Shown: piece after piece, positions 1 through 9,290 of the stretch | Numbering within the stretch: the stretch's first letter is position 1 | Layout of the letters: each line of letters starts with the position of its first letter | Source of the DNA: Actinomycetes bacterium | GTDB taxonomy: Bacteria; Actinomycetota; Acidimicrobiia; Acidimicrobiales; Palsa-688 | DNA length: 9,290 nucleotides | Assembly (NCBI GenBank): GCA_021816565.1 | Contig: JAKAXN010000170.1 | Location: forward strand, 1-9,290 | Reading direction: 5' to 3' | Position numbers and translations under genes: made by a program | The notes under the pieces: model-generated | What the model saw: only the letters and a program-made list of their open reading frames with translations | What the model was told of the DNA's origin: nothing | Database searches by the model: none

Positions 1-25
1 CGAACCACTCACGCTGGGGTGCCAT
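1..25 (-). CDS. dnaJ: DnaJ co-chaperone, first 8 codons only (partial)
   Basis: Only the start of this gene is in the window. On the minus strand an ATG at 25-23 opens MAPQREWF, which resembles the conserved start of actinobacterial DnaJ proteins (for example MAQREWVEKD in mycobacteria). A good ribosome binding site (AAGGAGAGGAG) lies 7 nt upstream of the ATG. The gene directly follows dnaK and grpE on the same strand, which is the standard actinobacterial heat-shock operon order. DnaJ is the J-domain partner that delivers substrates to DnaK and stimulates its ATPase. The J-domain HPD motif lies outside the window, so the call rests on eight residues plus context. Confidence 0.72.
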
Positions 26-103
26 TCACTCACTCCTCTCCTTCGTACAGGCGGTTCCGGGGCGGCGCCGCGGACCGGGACCCTCGGGGGGCTCGCACCG
101 GGG
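26..103 (-). other. grpE-dnaJ intergenic spacer
   Basis: This GC-rich spacer of 78 bases lies between the grpE stop and the dnaJ ATG. It contains the dnaJ ribosome binding site. I see no convincing promoter, HAIR element or U-tract terminator in it, so dnaJ is most simply transcribed from the dnaK promoter. At its grpE edge, bases 100-111 are a perfect 12-base palindrome, GGGGCTAGCCCC, which includes the grpE stop codon. As RNA it could form only a 4-bp stem, so its meaning is unclear. Confidence 0.4.
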
Positions 104-705
104 CTAGCCCCTCACTTTCACCATGGCCGCCCGCAGGACCCGGCCCCGCCAGCGGTAACCGGCCCGCATGACCTCGGCGACCTCCTGGGTGGGGACGTCG
201 CCCGGCTCGTGGGCCACCGCGTCGTGGTGGGTGGGGTCGAACGGCTCGCCGGCATTGTCGATGCGCTCCAGCCCCTCCCGCTCCAGCGCGGCGAAGAGGG
301 TGGTGGCCATCTGCTTCACGTCCTCGCCGCCGCCGTGGGCCAGGGCCAGGTCGGCGGTGTCGAGCACCGGCAGCAGCTTCTCCACCAGCGACTCGGCGGC
401 CCGCTCCCGCAGCTCCTCCTGCTGCTTGGTGACCCGCTTCTTGTAGTTCTCGAAGTCGGCCTGAAGGCGCTGCAGGGCCTCCCGGTAGTCGTCGCGCTCG
501 CGGGCGACCACGGCCACGGCGGTGGCGACGGGGTCACCCTCGCTGTGGCTGGTGGGCCCGGCCGGGAACCCGTCGGGGCCCGTCTCCTCGCTCGACCCCG
601 CTACCGGCACGCCTGCCTCCTCCGCGAAGACCTCCTCCGCCACCCCGACCTGCTCGTCGCCGAACTCGGAGTCGGGCCCGGGGTCGCCCTCGTAGCGACC
701 CGAGC

Positions 706-709
<4 letters not shown>
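104..709 (-). CDS. grpE: GrpE, nucleotide exchange factor for DnaK
   Basis: GrpE is a cytoplasmic homodimer that opens the DnaK nucleotide pocket, releases ADP and so resets the chaperone cycle. The 201-residue protein has the family layout. Residues 1-60 are an acidic, Gly/Pro-rich, probably disordered leader. Residues about 65-115 form the long helical coiled coil ([21 protein letters not shown] and on). Residues about 145-201 are the beta-wing that contacts DnaK, with the conserved [12 protein letters not shown] segment and the closing [16 protein letters not shown]. The ATG overlaps the dnaK TGA as ATGA, and there is no strong ribosome binding site of its own, so translation is probably coupled to dnaK. 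Length is normal for actinobacterial GrpE. Confidence 0.95.
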
Positions 710-2565
<1,856 letters not shown>

Positions 2566-2604
2566 GGCTTGCCTCCGTAGTTGCTAGAGAACTTTCGAGA
2601 GGTC

Positions 2605-2633
2605 AGTGTAGCGAAGTTGAGTCCCTATGACTA
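2605..2633 (-). promoter_or_regulatory. Candidate dnaK operon promoter
   Basis: On the minus strand a -10 box TACACT occupies 2610-2605. Seventeen bases upstream of it is TAGTCA (2633-2628), which matches four of six bases of the -35 consensus TTGACA. The predicted RNA start near 2598 gives a 5' leader of about 33 nt that includes the dnaK ribosome binding site. The -35 box and most of the spacer lie inside the HAIR-like inverted repeat at 2616-2636, as expected for a repressed promoter. I saw no CIRCE element (the HrcA operator). Confidence 0.6.
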
Positions 2634-2636
2634 AAG
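2616..2636. promoter_or_regulatory. HAIR-like operator for an HspR-type repressor
   Basis: The sequence GTTGAGT-N7-ACTAAAG matches the known HspR operator (HAIR: CTTGAGT-N7-ACTCAAG) at 12 of 14 fixed positions with the exact 7-base spacer. The arms are imperfect inverted repeats. It covers the -35 and spacer of the candidate dnaK promoter, the place where HspR represses dnaK operons in Streptomyces and Mycobacterium. In those genera hspR often follows dnaJ in the same operon; here that region lies beyond the left edge. That HspR is the binding protein is an inference. Confidence 0.7.
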
Positions 2637-2653
2637 AAATCTCTGCGATGGGA

Positions 2654-2684
2654 CGCAACCGGGGCAAAGAGTACCCTGCGGGTG
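2654..2684 (+). promoter_or_regulatory. Leaderless promoter of the phosphoglycerate mutase gene
   Basis: A TANNNT-type -10 box, TACCCT at 2672-2677, is followed by exactly 6 bases and then the GTG at 2684. RNA synthesis would therefore begin at or next to the start codon. The same arrangement, with the same 6-base gap, precedes the cyclic-nucleotide-binding protein at 8331. No purine-rich ribosome binding site stands before 2684, 2648 or 2627. The -35 region is weak, which is common for such promoters. Confidence 0.55.
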
Positions 2685-3427
2685 TGGGAACGCTCGTCCT
2701 CGTACGGCACGGCCAGAGCCAGTGGAACCTCGAGAACCGCTTCACCGGTTGGTGGGACGTGCCCCTGTCGGATCAGGGGCAGACGGAGGCCCGGACGGCC
2801 GGGACGCTCATGGCATCGGAGGGCCTGACGGTGGATGTGGCCCACACGTCGGTGCTGACCCGGGCCATCGCCACGTTGAACCTGGCGCTCGAGGAGATGG
2901 GGCAGCTCTGGGTGCCGGTGCACAAGCACTGGCGGCTCAACGAGCGCCACTACGGGGGCCTCACCGGCCTGGACAAGGCCGAGACCAAGGAGCGCTACGG
3001 GGTCGAGCAGTTCATGCAGTGGCGGCGCAGCTACGACGTACCGCCTCCGGCCATGGAGCCCGGCCACAAGTTCGACATCCGCTCCGACCCCCGCTACCGC
3101 GGCGTGCCAGCCGACGTGGTGCCGGCCAACGAGTGCCTGGCCGACGTGGTGGTGCGGATGCTGCCCTACTGGTACGACGCCATCGCCCCCGACGTGCTGG
3201 CCGGGCGCACCGTGCTGGTCGCGGCCCACGGCAACAGCCTCCGGGCCCTGATCAAGCACCTGGAGCGCATCTCCGACGCCGACATCACCGGGCTCGAGAT
3301 CCCCACCGGGGTACCCATGGTCTACGACCTCGACGCCGACCTGGCCGTGACCTCGAAGCGCCAGCTCGGCGATCCGGAGGCCATCGCCGCCGCCGCCGAG
3401 GCGGTCCGCCGCCAGGGCGACCGCTAG
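2684..3427 (+). CDS. gpmA: 2,3-bisphosphoglycerate-dependent phosphoglycerate mutase
   Basis: This glycolytic and gluconeogenic enzyme interconverts 3- and 2-phosphoglycerate through a phosphohistidine. From the GTG at 2684 the product has 247 residues, close to the 250 of E. coli GpmA. It starts three residues before the conserved [12 protein letters not shown], in which H9 is the phosphorylated histidine. Other family features are [21 protein letters not shown] near residue 60, [15 protein letters not shown] with the acid/base glutamate near 87, and the second active-site histidine in [10 protein letters not shown] near 182. In-frame ATGs at 2627 and 2648 would add 19 or 12 residues. I reject 2627 because it lies inside the HAIR-like operator, and neither has a ribosome binding site, whereas 2684 fits a leaderless promoter. 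glnD follows after 7 nt, suggesting cotranscription. Confidence 0.93.
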   Translation: MGTLVLVRHGQSQWNLENRFTGWWDVPLSDQGQTEARTAGTLMASEGLTVDVAHTSVLTRAIATLNLALEEMGQLWVPVHKHWRLNERHYGGLTGLDKAETKERYGVEQFMQWRRSYDVPPPAMEPGHKFDIRSDPRYRGVPADVVPANECLADVVVRMLPYWYDAIAPDVLAGRTVLVAAHGNSLRALIKHLERISDADITGLEIPTGVPMVYDLDADLAVTSKRQLGDPEAIAAAAEAVRRQGDR

Positions 3428-3434
3428 CGCCCCG

Positions 3435-5786
3435 ATGACCGGGCCCGGTACCAGCACGGCGGCGCCGGCGGGCGGGCTGCGCGACATCAGGGCCCGCCTG
3501 CTCGAGGACCGGTCCATCAAGGGACTCGACTGGTGCGCGGCCTACGCCCGGGCTGCCGACGGGTGGCTGAGCGGCCTGTTCGGGGCGGCGTCCGGAGGGA
3601 AGGGCGGCTTCGCCCTCATGGCCGTCGGGGGATACGGGCGGGGATCCCTGGCCCCCGGGAGCGACCTGGACCTGGTGCTGATCCACGACGGGCGCTCGAA
3701 GCGGGTCAAGGAGGTGGCCGACGGCATCTGGTACCCGATCTGGGACACCGGCCTGCGGCTGGACCACAGCGTGCGCACCGTGAAGGAGCTGCGCACCGCC
3801 ATGGACTCCGACATCAAGGTGGCCCTCGGGGTGCTCGACGCCCGCCTGATCGCCGGGGACCGGTCGCTGGCCGACGCCGCCATGGAGCGGGCCACCGAGC
3901 TGTGGTCGTCGCGCACCTCACGGTGGCTGGCCGACCTGGACGGGATAACCAGGGCCCGCCACGAGCGCTTCGGCGACCTGGCGTTCCTGCTGGAGCCGGA
4001 CCTCAAGGAGGCCCGGGGCGGGCTGCGGGACCTGCAGCTGCTGCGCACCCTGACCGGGGTGACCCCGGTGCTGGCCGACACCCTGGGGGACCGCCGGCTG
4101 GCGTGGGCGGAACGGATGCTGAGCTCGGTGCGGGTGGAGCTGCAGAGGCCCACCGGCCAGTCCACCAACCTGCTGCTGCTCCAGGACCAGGACCTGGTGG
4201 CGGCGGCGCTCGGCATGGACGACGCCGACACCTTGATGGCGGCGGTGGCCGACGCGGCCCGGGCCATCGCCTGGGTGTCCGACGACGGCTGGCGGCGGGT
4301 GGGGGCCTGGCTGGCCGGGCCCCGGGGCCGCCGCCACCAGGAGATGGTCGTCGAACCGGGCATCATGCTGCGCGACGACGAGATCGCCCTGACCGCCGGC
4401 GCCGACCCGGCGGTGGACCCGTCCCTGGCCCTGCGGGCGGCGGCCGCCTCGGCCGAGATGGACAAGCCCCTGGCCCCCGACGCCCTCGACCGCCTGGCCG
4501 CCCGGACCCTGGCCCCGGAGGGGGCGTGGCCGCCGCGGGTGCTCCAGGCGCTGCTACGGCTGCTCGGCGCCGGCCGACCGGCCATCGCCGCCATCGAGTC
4601 GCTGGACCAGCGGGGGGTGTGGATGCGCTACCTGCCCGAGTGGTCACCGGTGCGCAACCGGCCGCAGCGCAACGCCTACCACCGCTTCACCGTCGACCGC
4701 CACCTGCTCGAGGCCGTGGCCGTGGCCTCGACCATGCAGAGCGAGGTGCACCGCCCGGACCTGCTGCTACTCGGGACCCTGCTGCACGACATCGGCAAGG
4801 GACGCGGCGGCGACCACACCATGATCGGCATGGCGGTGGCCGCCCACCTGGGATGCCGGATGGGCCTGCGGGCGCCCGACGTGGAGACCCTGATCGACCT
4901 GATCCGCCTGCACCTCCTGCTGCCCGACGCCGCCACCCGCCGGGACCTCGACGACCCGGCCACCGCCCGCTACGTGGCCGCCGCGGTGGGCGACCAGGAC
5001 ACGCTGGAGCTGCTCGCGGCCCTGACCGAGGCCGACAGCCTGGCCACCGGGCCGGCGGCGTGGGGCCGGTGGAAGGCCGGGCTGGTGGCCCGCCTGGTCG
5101 ACCAGGTGGCGGCCACCCTCCGGGGCCGGCCCCCTCCGGACAACCGGGGAGCCGAGCTGACCCCCCCCGAACGGGCCCTGCTGTCGTCGGGGGTGCTCGA
5201 GGTGGTCTCCCCCGAGGAGGGCCGCCTGCTCGTCGCCGCCCCCGACCAGCCCGGCCTGCTGGCCCACGTGGCCGGGGTGCTGACCCTCTCGGGGGCCTAC
5301 GTCCGGTCGGCCACCACCATCTCCGACGAGGACACCACCATGGCCCTGCTGCGCTTCGAGGTGGCCCCGGCCTTCGACGAGCTGCCCGACTGGGACCGGG
5401 TCAAGCAGGACCTCCAGTCCGCCCTCGCCGGTGGGCTGGACGTGGACCGGCTCCTCGTCGAGCGCGACGCCCGCTACGCCCGCTTCGCCCCCTCCACCTC
5501 CGCCCGGACCCCGGAGGTGCGGGTCATCTTCGACAACGACTCCTCGCCCACCTCCACCGTCGTCGAGGTGCGGGCCCCCGACCGGGGGCCGGTCCTGTAC
5601 CGGGTGACCCGGGCCCTGTCCGCGGCGGGGGTGACCATCACCTGCGCCCTGGTCACCACCCTCGGGGCGGAGGCCATCGACGTGTTCTACGTCCACAGCA
5701 ACGCCGGGGGCCGGGTCACCGACCCGGCCCTCCAGACGCAGCTTCGCAACTCGGTCCTGGCCGCTCTGGGCGGCTCGGACCGCTGA
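3435..5786 (+). CDS. glnD: GlnD, bifunctional PII nucleotidyltransferase / nucleotide-removing enzyme
   Basis: GlnD attaches a nucleotide to PII (UMP in enterobacteria, AMP in the actinobacteria studied) under nitrogen limitation and removes it when glutamine is high. The 783-residue protein shows all four domains. The nucleotidyltransferase carries GGYGRGSLAPGSDLDLVL at about 65-82, with metal-binding D77 and D79. The linked helical domain contains LLEPDLKEARGGLRDLQLL. The HD hydrolase has H423, H451-D452 in LLHDIGKGRGGDH, H461 and H493. Two C-terminal ACT domains that sense glutamine start near 593 (LLVAAPDQPGLLAHVAGVL) and 706 (VVEVRAPDRGPVLYRVTRAL). It is shorter than the E. coli enzyme (890) and near mycobacterial length. 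The ATG is 7 nt after the gpmA stop without a clear ribosome binding site, so reinitiation is likely. It is convergent with amtB-glnK rather than downstream of glnK. Confidence 0.95.
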   Translation: MTGPGTSTAAPAGGLRDIRARLLEDRSIKGLDWCAAYARAADGWLSGLFGAASGGKGGFALMAVGGYGRGSLAPGSDLDLVLIHDGRSKRVKEVADGIWYPIWDTGLRLDHSVRTVKELRTAMDSDIKVALGVLDARLIAGDRSLADAAMERATELWSSRTSRWLADLDGITRARHERFGDLAFLLEPDLKEARGGLRDLQLLRTLTGVTPVLADTLGDRRLAWAERMLSSVRVELQRPTGQSTNLLLLQDQDLVAAALGMDDADTLMAAVADAARAIAWVSDDGWRRVGAWLAGPRGRRHQEMVVEPGIMLRDDEIALTAGADPAVDPSLALRAAAASAEMDKPLAPDALDRLAARTLAPEGAWPPRVLQALLRLLGAGRPAIAAIESLDQRGVWMRYLPEWSPVRNRPQRNAYHRFTVDRHLLEAVAVASTMQSEVHRPDLLLLGTLLHDIGKGRGGDHTMIGMAVAAHLGCRMGLRAPDVETLIDLIRLHLLLPDAATRRDLDDPATARYVAAAVGDQDTLELLAALTEADSLATGPAAWGRWKAGLVARLVDQVAATLRGRPPPDNRGAELTPPERALLSSGVLEVVSPEEGRLLVAAPDQPGLLAHVAGVLTLSGAYVRSATTISDEDTTMALLRFEVAPAFDELPDWDRVKQDLQSALAGGLDVDRLLVERDARYARFAPSTSARTPEVRVIFDNDSSPTSTVVEVRAPDRGPVLYRVTRALSAAGVTITCALVTTLGAEAIDVFYVHSNAGGRVTDPALQTQLRNSVLAALGGSDR

Positions 5787-5795
5787 GCAGGCCCG

Positions 5796-5837
5796 GGGCC
5801 GCCGGCGCGGACCTCAGCGGTCCGGCACCGGCGGCCC
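5796..5837. terminator. Nested hairpin between convergent operons, probable bidirectional terminator
   Basis: A perfect 10-bp outer stem (GGGCCGCCGG at 5796-5805 with CCGGCGGCCC at 5828-5837) encloses a perfect 6-bp inner stem (CGGACC at 5808-5813 with GGTCCG at 5819-5824) and a TCAGC loop. The two stems are joined by only 2 and 3 unpaired bases. It begins 10 nt after the glnD stop and lies just beyond the stop of the minus-strand small membrane gene. There is no U-tract directly beside it on either strand; a short T5 at 5856-5860 is 18 nt away. Terminators lacking U-tracts are common in actinobacteria, so the terminator role is inferred from structure and position. Confidence 0.65.
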
Positions 5838-5841
5838 GGCG

Positions 5842-8052
<2,211 letters not shown>

Positions 8053-8057
8053 GGACC

Positions 8058-8063
8058 CCTCCT
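8058..8063 (-). promoter_or_regulatory. amtB ribosome binding site
   Basis: AGGAGG (followed by two more G) on the minus strand is the only strong ribosome binding site ahead of amtB. It is 5 nt from TTG 8052, 11 nt from TTG 8046 and 17 nt from ATG 8040, so it favours a TTG start, although the ATG is the more usual codon. Confidence 0.6.
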
Positions 8064-8080
8064 GGGTGTCTGTCGGACCG

Positions 8081-8155
8081 GCCGCCCCTGGCGGCTCGGC
8101 GCTGGTGATCAGCTTCTGTCGGCGGTGCTGTCACCGCCGGCGACGCTGCCGGCAG
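8081..8155 (-). promoter_or_regulatory. Structured 5' leader of the amtB transcript
   Basis: If RNA starts near 8159, amtB has a leader of about 107-119 nt, unusually long for this window. It contains a palindrome CTGCCGGCAG (8146-8155), a perfect 8-bp stem with a 4-base loop (CGGCGGTG 8120-8127 / CACCGCCG 8132-8139) and a perfect 6-bp stem with a 3-base loop (GCCGCC 8081-8086 / GGCGGC 8090-8095). The last ends 18 nt before the ribosome binding site. I see no U-tract or leader peptide that would make this a classical attenuator and no recognised riboswitch class. A regulatory role is only a possibility. Confidence 0.4.
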
Positions 8156-8165
8156 GACCCGATGG

Positions 8166-8171
8166 AGGGTA
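8166..8171 (-). promoter_or_regulatory. Candidate -10 box of the amtB operon
   Basis: TACCCT on the minus strand, identical to the -10 hexamer proposed for gpmA, lies 10 nt downstream of the GlnR-type box. No good -35 hexamer is found 16-19 bases upstream, where the box itself lies. This is what an activator-dependent promoter would look like. RNA would begin near 8159. Confidence 0.5.
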
Positions 8172-8181
8172 AAGAAGCCTT

Positions 8182-8219
8182 GTTTCCCAACCTTGACCGC
8201 AGTGTTGCCGCTCTGTTAA
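8182..8219 (-). promoter_or_regulatory. GlnR-type nitrogen-control box upstream of amtB
   Basis: Read on the minus strand, four pentamers follow one another at exact 11-base steps: TTAAC-N6-GCAAC-N6-GTCAA-N6-GAAAC. The published actinobacterial GlnR pattern is GTNAC-N6-GNAAC repeated twice with N6 gaps. Both b-type elements fit GNAAC, the last being the perfect GAAAC, and each a-type element misses one of four fixed bases. The box sits about -23 to -60 from the proposed amtB start, covering the -35 region. amtB-glnK is the classic GlnR-activated target in Streptomyces and Mycobacterium. Binding by GlnR is inferred; no glnR gene is in the window. Confidence 0.65.
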
Positions 8220-8259
8220 CTGCCCGGAGGGCGGCGGCCTGGAGGGGGGCGGGACCGGG

Positions 8260-8280
8260 GCGGCCCACTGAGCGGGCCGC
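8260..8280. repeat. Perfect 7-bp inverted repeat between divergent promoters
   Basis: GCGGCCC (8260-8266) and GGGCCGC (8274-8280) flank a 7-base spacer, about 38 bases upstream of the -10 box of the cyclic-nucleotide-binding protein gene. The spacing would suit a dimeric regulator site or an RNA hairpin, but arms made only of G and C arise easily in this base composition, so no function is assigned. Confidence 0.35.
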
Positions 8281-8318
8281 TTCTACCAGAAAGGCGTCAC
8301 CAACTGCCAGTAACTAGG

Positions 8319-8331
8319 TATCCTTCGCCCA
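8319..8331 (+). promoter_or_regulatory. Leaderless promoter of the cyclic-nucleotide-binding protein gene
   Basis: TATCCT at 8319-8324 is followed by exactly 6 bases and then the ATG at 8331, so transcription should begin at the start codon. There is no ribosome binding site in this interval. A GTCACC at 8296-8301, 17 bases upstream, matches the -35 consensus at three of six positions. The geometry is identical to that in front of gpmA. Confidence 0.6.
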
Positions 8332-8756
8332 TGGCCGCCGACCGGAAGCTCGACCACCTGTCGCAGGTGAAGATGTTCTCCTCACTCAACAAGAAGGAGC
8401 TCGGCCTGGTGGCCAAGGCCTCCGACGTCATCACCGTGCCGGAGGGCACGGAGATCGTGCAGGAGGGCCAGATCGGTCACGAGTTCTACCTGATCCTCAA
8501 CGGGTCGGTCTCGGTCCGGCGCGGCGGCCGCAAGATCGCCAGCCTGGCCGTCGGTGACTACTTCGGGGAGATGGCCCTGCTCGACCGGGGACCCCGCTCC
8601 GCCACGATCGTGGCCGACGGGCACTGCGAGCTGCTGGTCATCGGCCAGCGGGAGTTCATGGCGGTGCTCGACCAGGTCCCGGCGGTGTCGCACAAGCTGC
8701 TGGTCAACATGGCCGCCCGCCTGCGCGACGCCGACACCAGAGCCCTGTCGCACTAG
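8331..8756 (+). CDS. Stand-alone cyclic-nucleotide-binding domain protein
   Basis: The 141-residue protein is a single CRP/PKA-type cyclic-nucleotide-binding domain. A short N-terminal helix (LSQVKMFSSLNKKELGLVAK) leads into the beta-barrel with GTEIVQEGQIGHEFYLILNGSVSV spread over 39-62. The phosphate-binding cassette GDYFGEMALLDRGPRSAT at 75-92 holds the ribose-binding Glu (80) and phosphate-binding Arg-Ser (89-90), so nucleotide binding looks intact. A C-terminal helix closes the domain. Unlike CRP/FNR regulators (about 200-230 residues) it has no helix-turn-helix, so it is not a DNA-binding regulator by itself and may act by protein contact. Its partner is unknown. The membrane Fe-S reductase gene follows 96 bases later on the same strand. 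Confidence 0.88.
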   Translation: MAADRKLDHLSQVKMFSSLNKKELGLVAKASDVITVPEGTEIVQEGQIGHEFYLILNGSVSVRRGGRKIASLAVGDYFGEMALLDRGPRSATIVADGHCELLVIGQREFMAVLDQVPAVSHKLLVNMAARLRDADTRALSH

Positions 8757-8787
8757 CCTCCGCCGGCCGCCCAGCGCGCGCCGTATG

Positions 8788-8815
8788 GTCACAATTTCCT
8801 GATCGCGAGTAGGGT
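8788..8815 (+). promoter_or_regulatory. Candidate promoter of the Fe-S reductase gene
   Basis: GTCACA at 8788-8793 (four of six bases of TTGACA) is followed after 16 bases by the -10 box TAGGGT at 8810-8815. RNA would begin near 8822, giving a leader of about 30 nt that contains the GGAGG ribosome binding site at 8839-8843. This gene therefore appears to have its own promoter and a normal leader, in contrast with the leaderless gene before it. Confidence 0.45.
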
Positions 8816-8852
8816 TTCGCCGCCCCGTTACGGCGCTTGGAGGAACCCCACT

Positions 8853-9290
8853 GTGACTGTGGACGTACGCATTGCTATAGGCCTGGCCTTGTCGGTCATC
8901 GGGCTGGGATTCGTGGCGCAACGCGCCCTGTTCCTGTACCGCCTGGTGGCCACCGGTCAGCCGGCCGCCGACCGCATGAAGGACATCGCGGCCCAGGTGA
9001 AGGCCGAGATCATGGACGTGTTCGGCCAGCGCAAGCTGCTGAAGCGCCCCGGGCCGGGCCTGGCCCACTTCTTCACCTTCTGGGGATTCATCGTCTTGAT
9101 CCTCACCATCATCGAGGCCTACGGCGACCTGTTCTCGCCGACCTTCGCCATCACCACCTGGCCGGGCCTGGGCTTCATCGAGGACTTCTTCTCGGTGGCG
9201 GTGCTGGCGGCCATCGCCACCTTCACCGCCATCCGGATCCGCCAGAATCCGGCCCGCCGGGAGCGCAAGAGCCGCTTCTACGGGAGATCG
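8853..9290 (+). CDS. Membrane-anchored Fe-S oxidoreductase, N-terminal part (partial, Rv0338c-like)
   Basis: The gene runs off the right edge; 146 residues are visible. GTG at 8853 is chosen because GGAGG lies 9 nt upstream; a second in-frame GTG is at 8859. Residues 7-30 form a first membrane helix. A soluble stretch carries AEIMDVFGQRKLLKR. A second helix follows in LAHFFTFWGFIVLILTIIEA (70-89), and a third is near 108-128 (FIEDFFSVAVLAAIATFTAI). The text ends in the conserved RKSRFYG. This matches the start of the large actinobacterial iron-sulfur reductases such as mycobacterial Rv0338c: a NarI-like cytochrome-type membrane domain followed by 4Fe-4S and two cysteine-rich CCG domains related to heterodisulfide reductase and GlpC. 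Those later domains, and so the redox role, cannot be checked here. Confidence 0.82.
   Translation, partial: MTVDVRIAIGLALSVIGLGFVAQRALFLYRLVATGQPAADRMKDIAAQVKAEIMDVFGQRKLLKRPGPGLAHFFTFWGFIVLILTIIEAYGDLFSPTFAITTWPGLGFIEDFFSVAVLAAIATFTAIRIRQNPARRERKSRFYGRS

Noticed and set aside
2603..3520. Open frame of 305 codons on the minus strand opposite gpmA
   Set aside because: It would cross the HAIR-like operator and both divergent promoters, and its translation is low complexity; gpmA explains the region.
8296..8314. Second possible GlnR site from GTCAC (8296-8300) and GTAAC (8310-8314)
   Set aside because: The start-to-start distance is 14, not 11, and no GNAAC partner elements are in phase.
8788..8793. 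CRP-like half-site (TGTGAC on the minus strand) near the Fe-S reductase promoter
   Set aside because: No second half-site lies at the spacing needed for a CRP palindrome, and these bases are better explained as a -35 hexamer.

Overview
This is a very GC-rich bacterial chromosome segment, most consistent with an actinobacterium, probably an Acidimicrobiia-like lineage (an inference from gene content and style, not a phylogenetic test). Supporting signs are a dnaK-grpE-dnaJ operon with a HAIR-type operator, a four-element GlnR-type box in front of amtB-glnK, GlnD and PII of actinobacterial type, a mycobacterial Rv0338c-like membrane Fe-S reductase, and two start codons placed exactly 6 nt after a TANNNT -10 box, the pattern of leaderless actinobacterial genes.

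Layout. (1) Bases 1-2565, minus strand: a heat-shock operon dnaK > grpE > dnaJ, with dnaJ cut by the window edge. (2) Bases 2566-2683: a divergent control region. The dnaK promoter and HAIR-like operator face left, and a leaderless promoter for the phosphoglycerate mutase faces right. (3) Bases 2684-5786, plus strand: gpmA followed 7 nt later by glnD, the PII-modifying enzyme. (4) Bases 5787-5841: a convergent junction holding a long nested hairpin. (5) Bases 5842-8052, minus strand: amtB > glnK > a small two-helix membrane protein, each gene overlapping the next by a few bases. (6) Bases 8053-8330: a 278-base divergent region with the GlnR-type box, a candidate amtB promoter and a long structured amtB leader. 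(7) Bases 8331-9290, plus strand: a stand-alone cyclic-nucleotide-binding domain protein, then the N-terminal membrane part of a large Fe-S oxidoreductase that runs off the window.

How the genes fit together. The central part is a nitrogen-control module. AmtB brings in ammonium, the PII protein GlnK (with the modifiable Tyr51 in its T-loop) senses nitrogen and carbon state and can plug AmtB, and GlnD modifies and demodifies GlnK. In the usual actinobacterial order glnD follows glnK on the same strand. Here glnD faces the opposite way and travels with gpmA, and a small membrane protein of unknown function occupies its place. I found no clearly new defence, mobile or RNA system. The most useful new points are the regulatory sites (HAIR-like operator, GlnR box, leaderless promoters), a corrected gpmA start, and the small AmtB/GlnK-coupled membrane protein.
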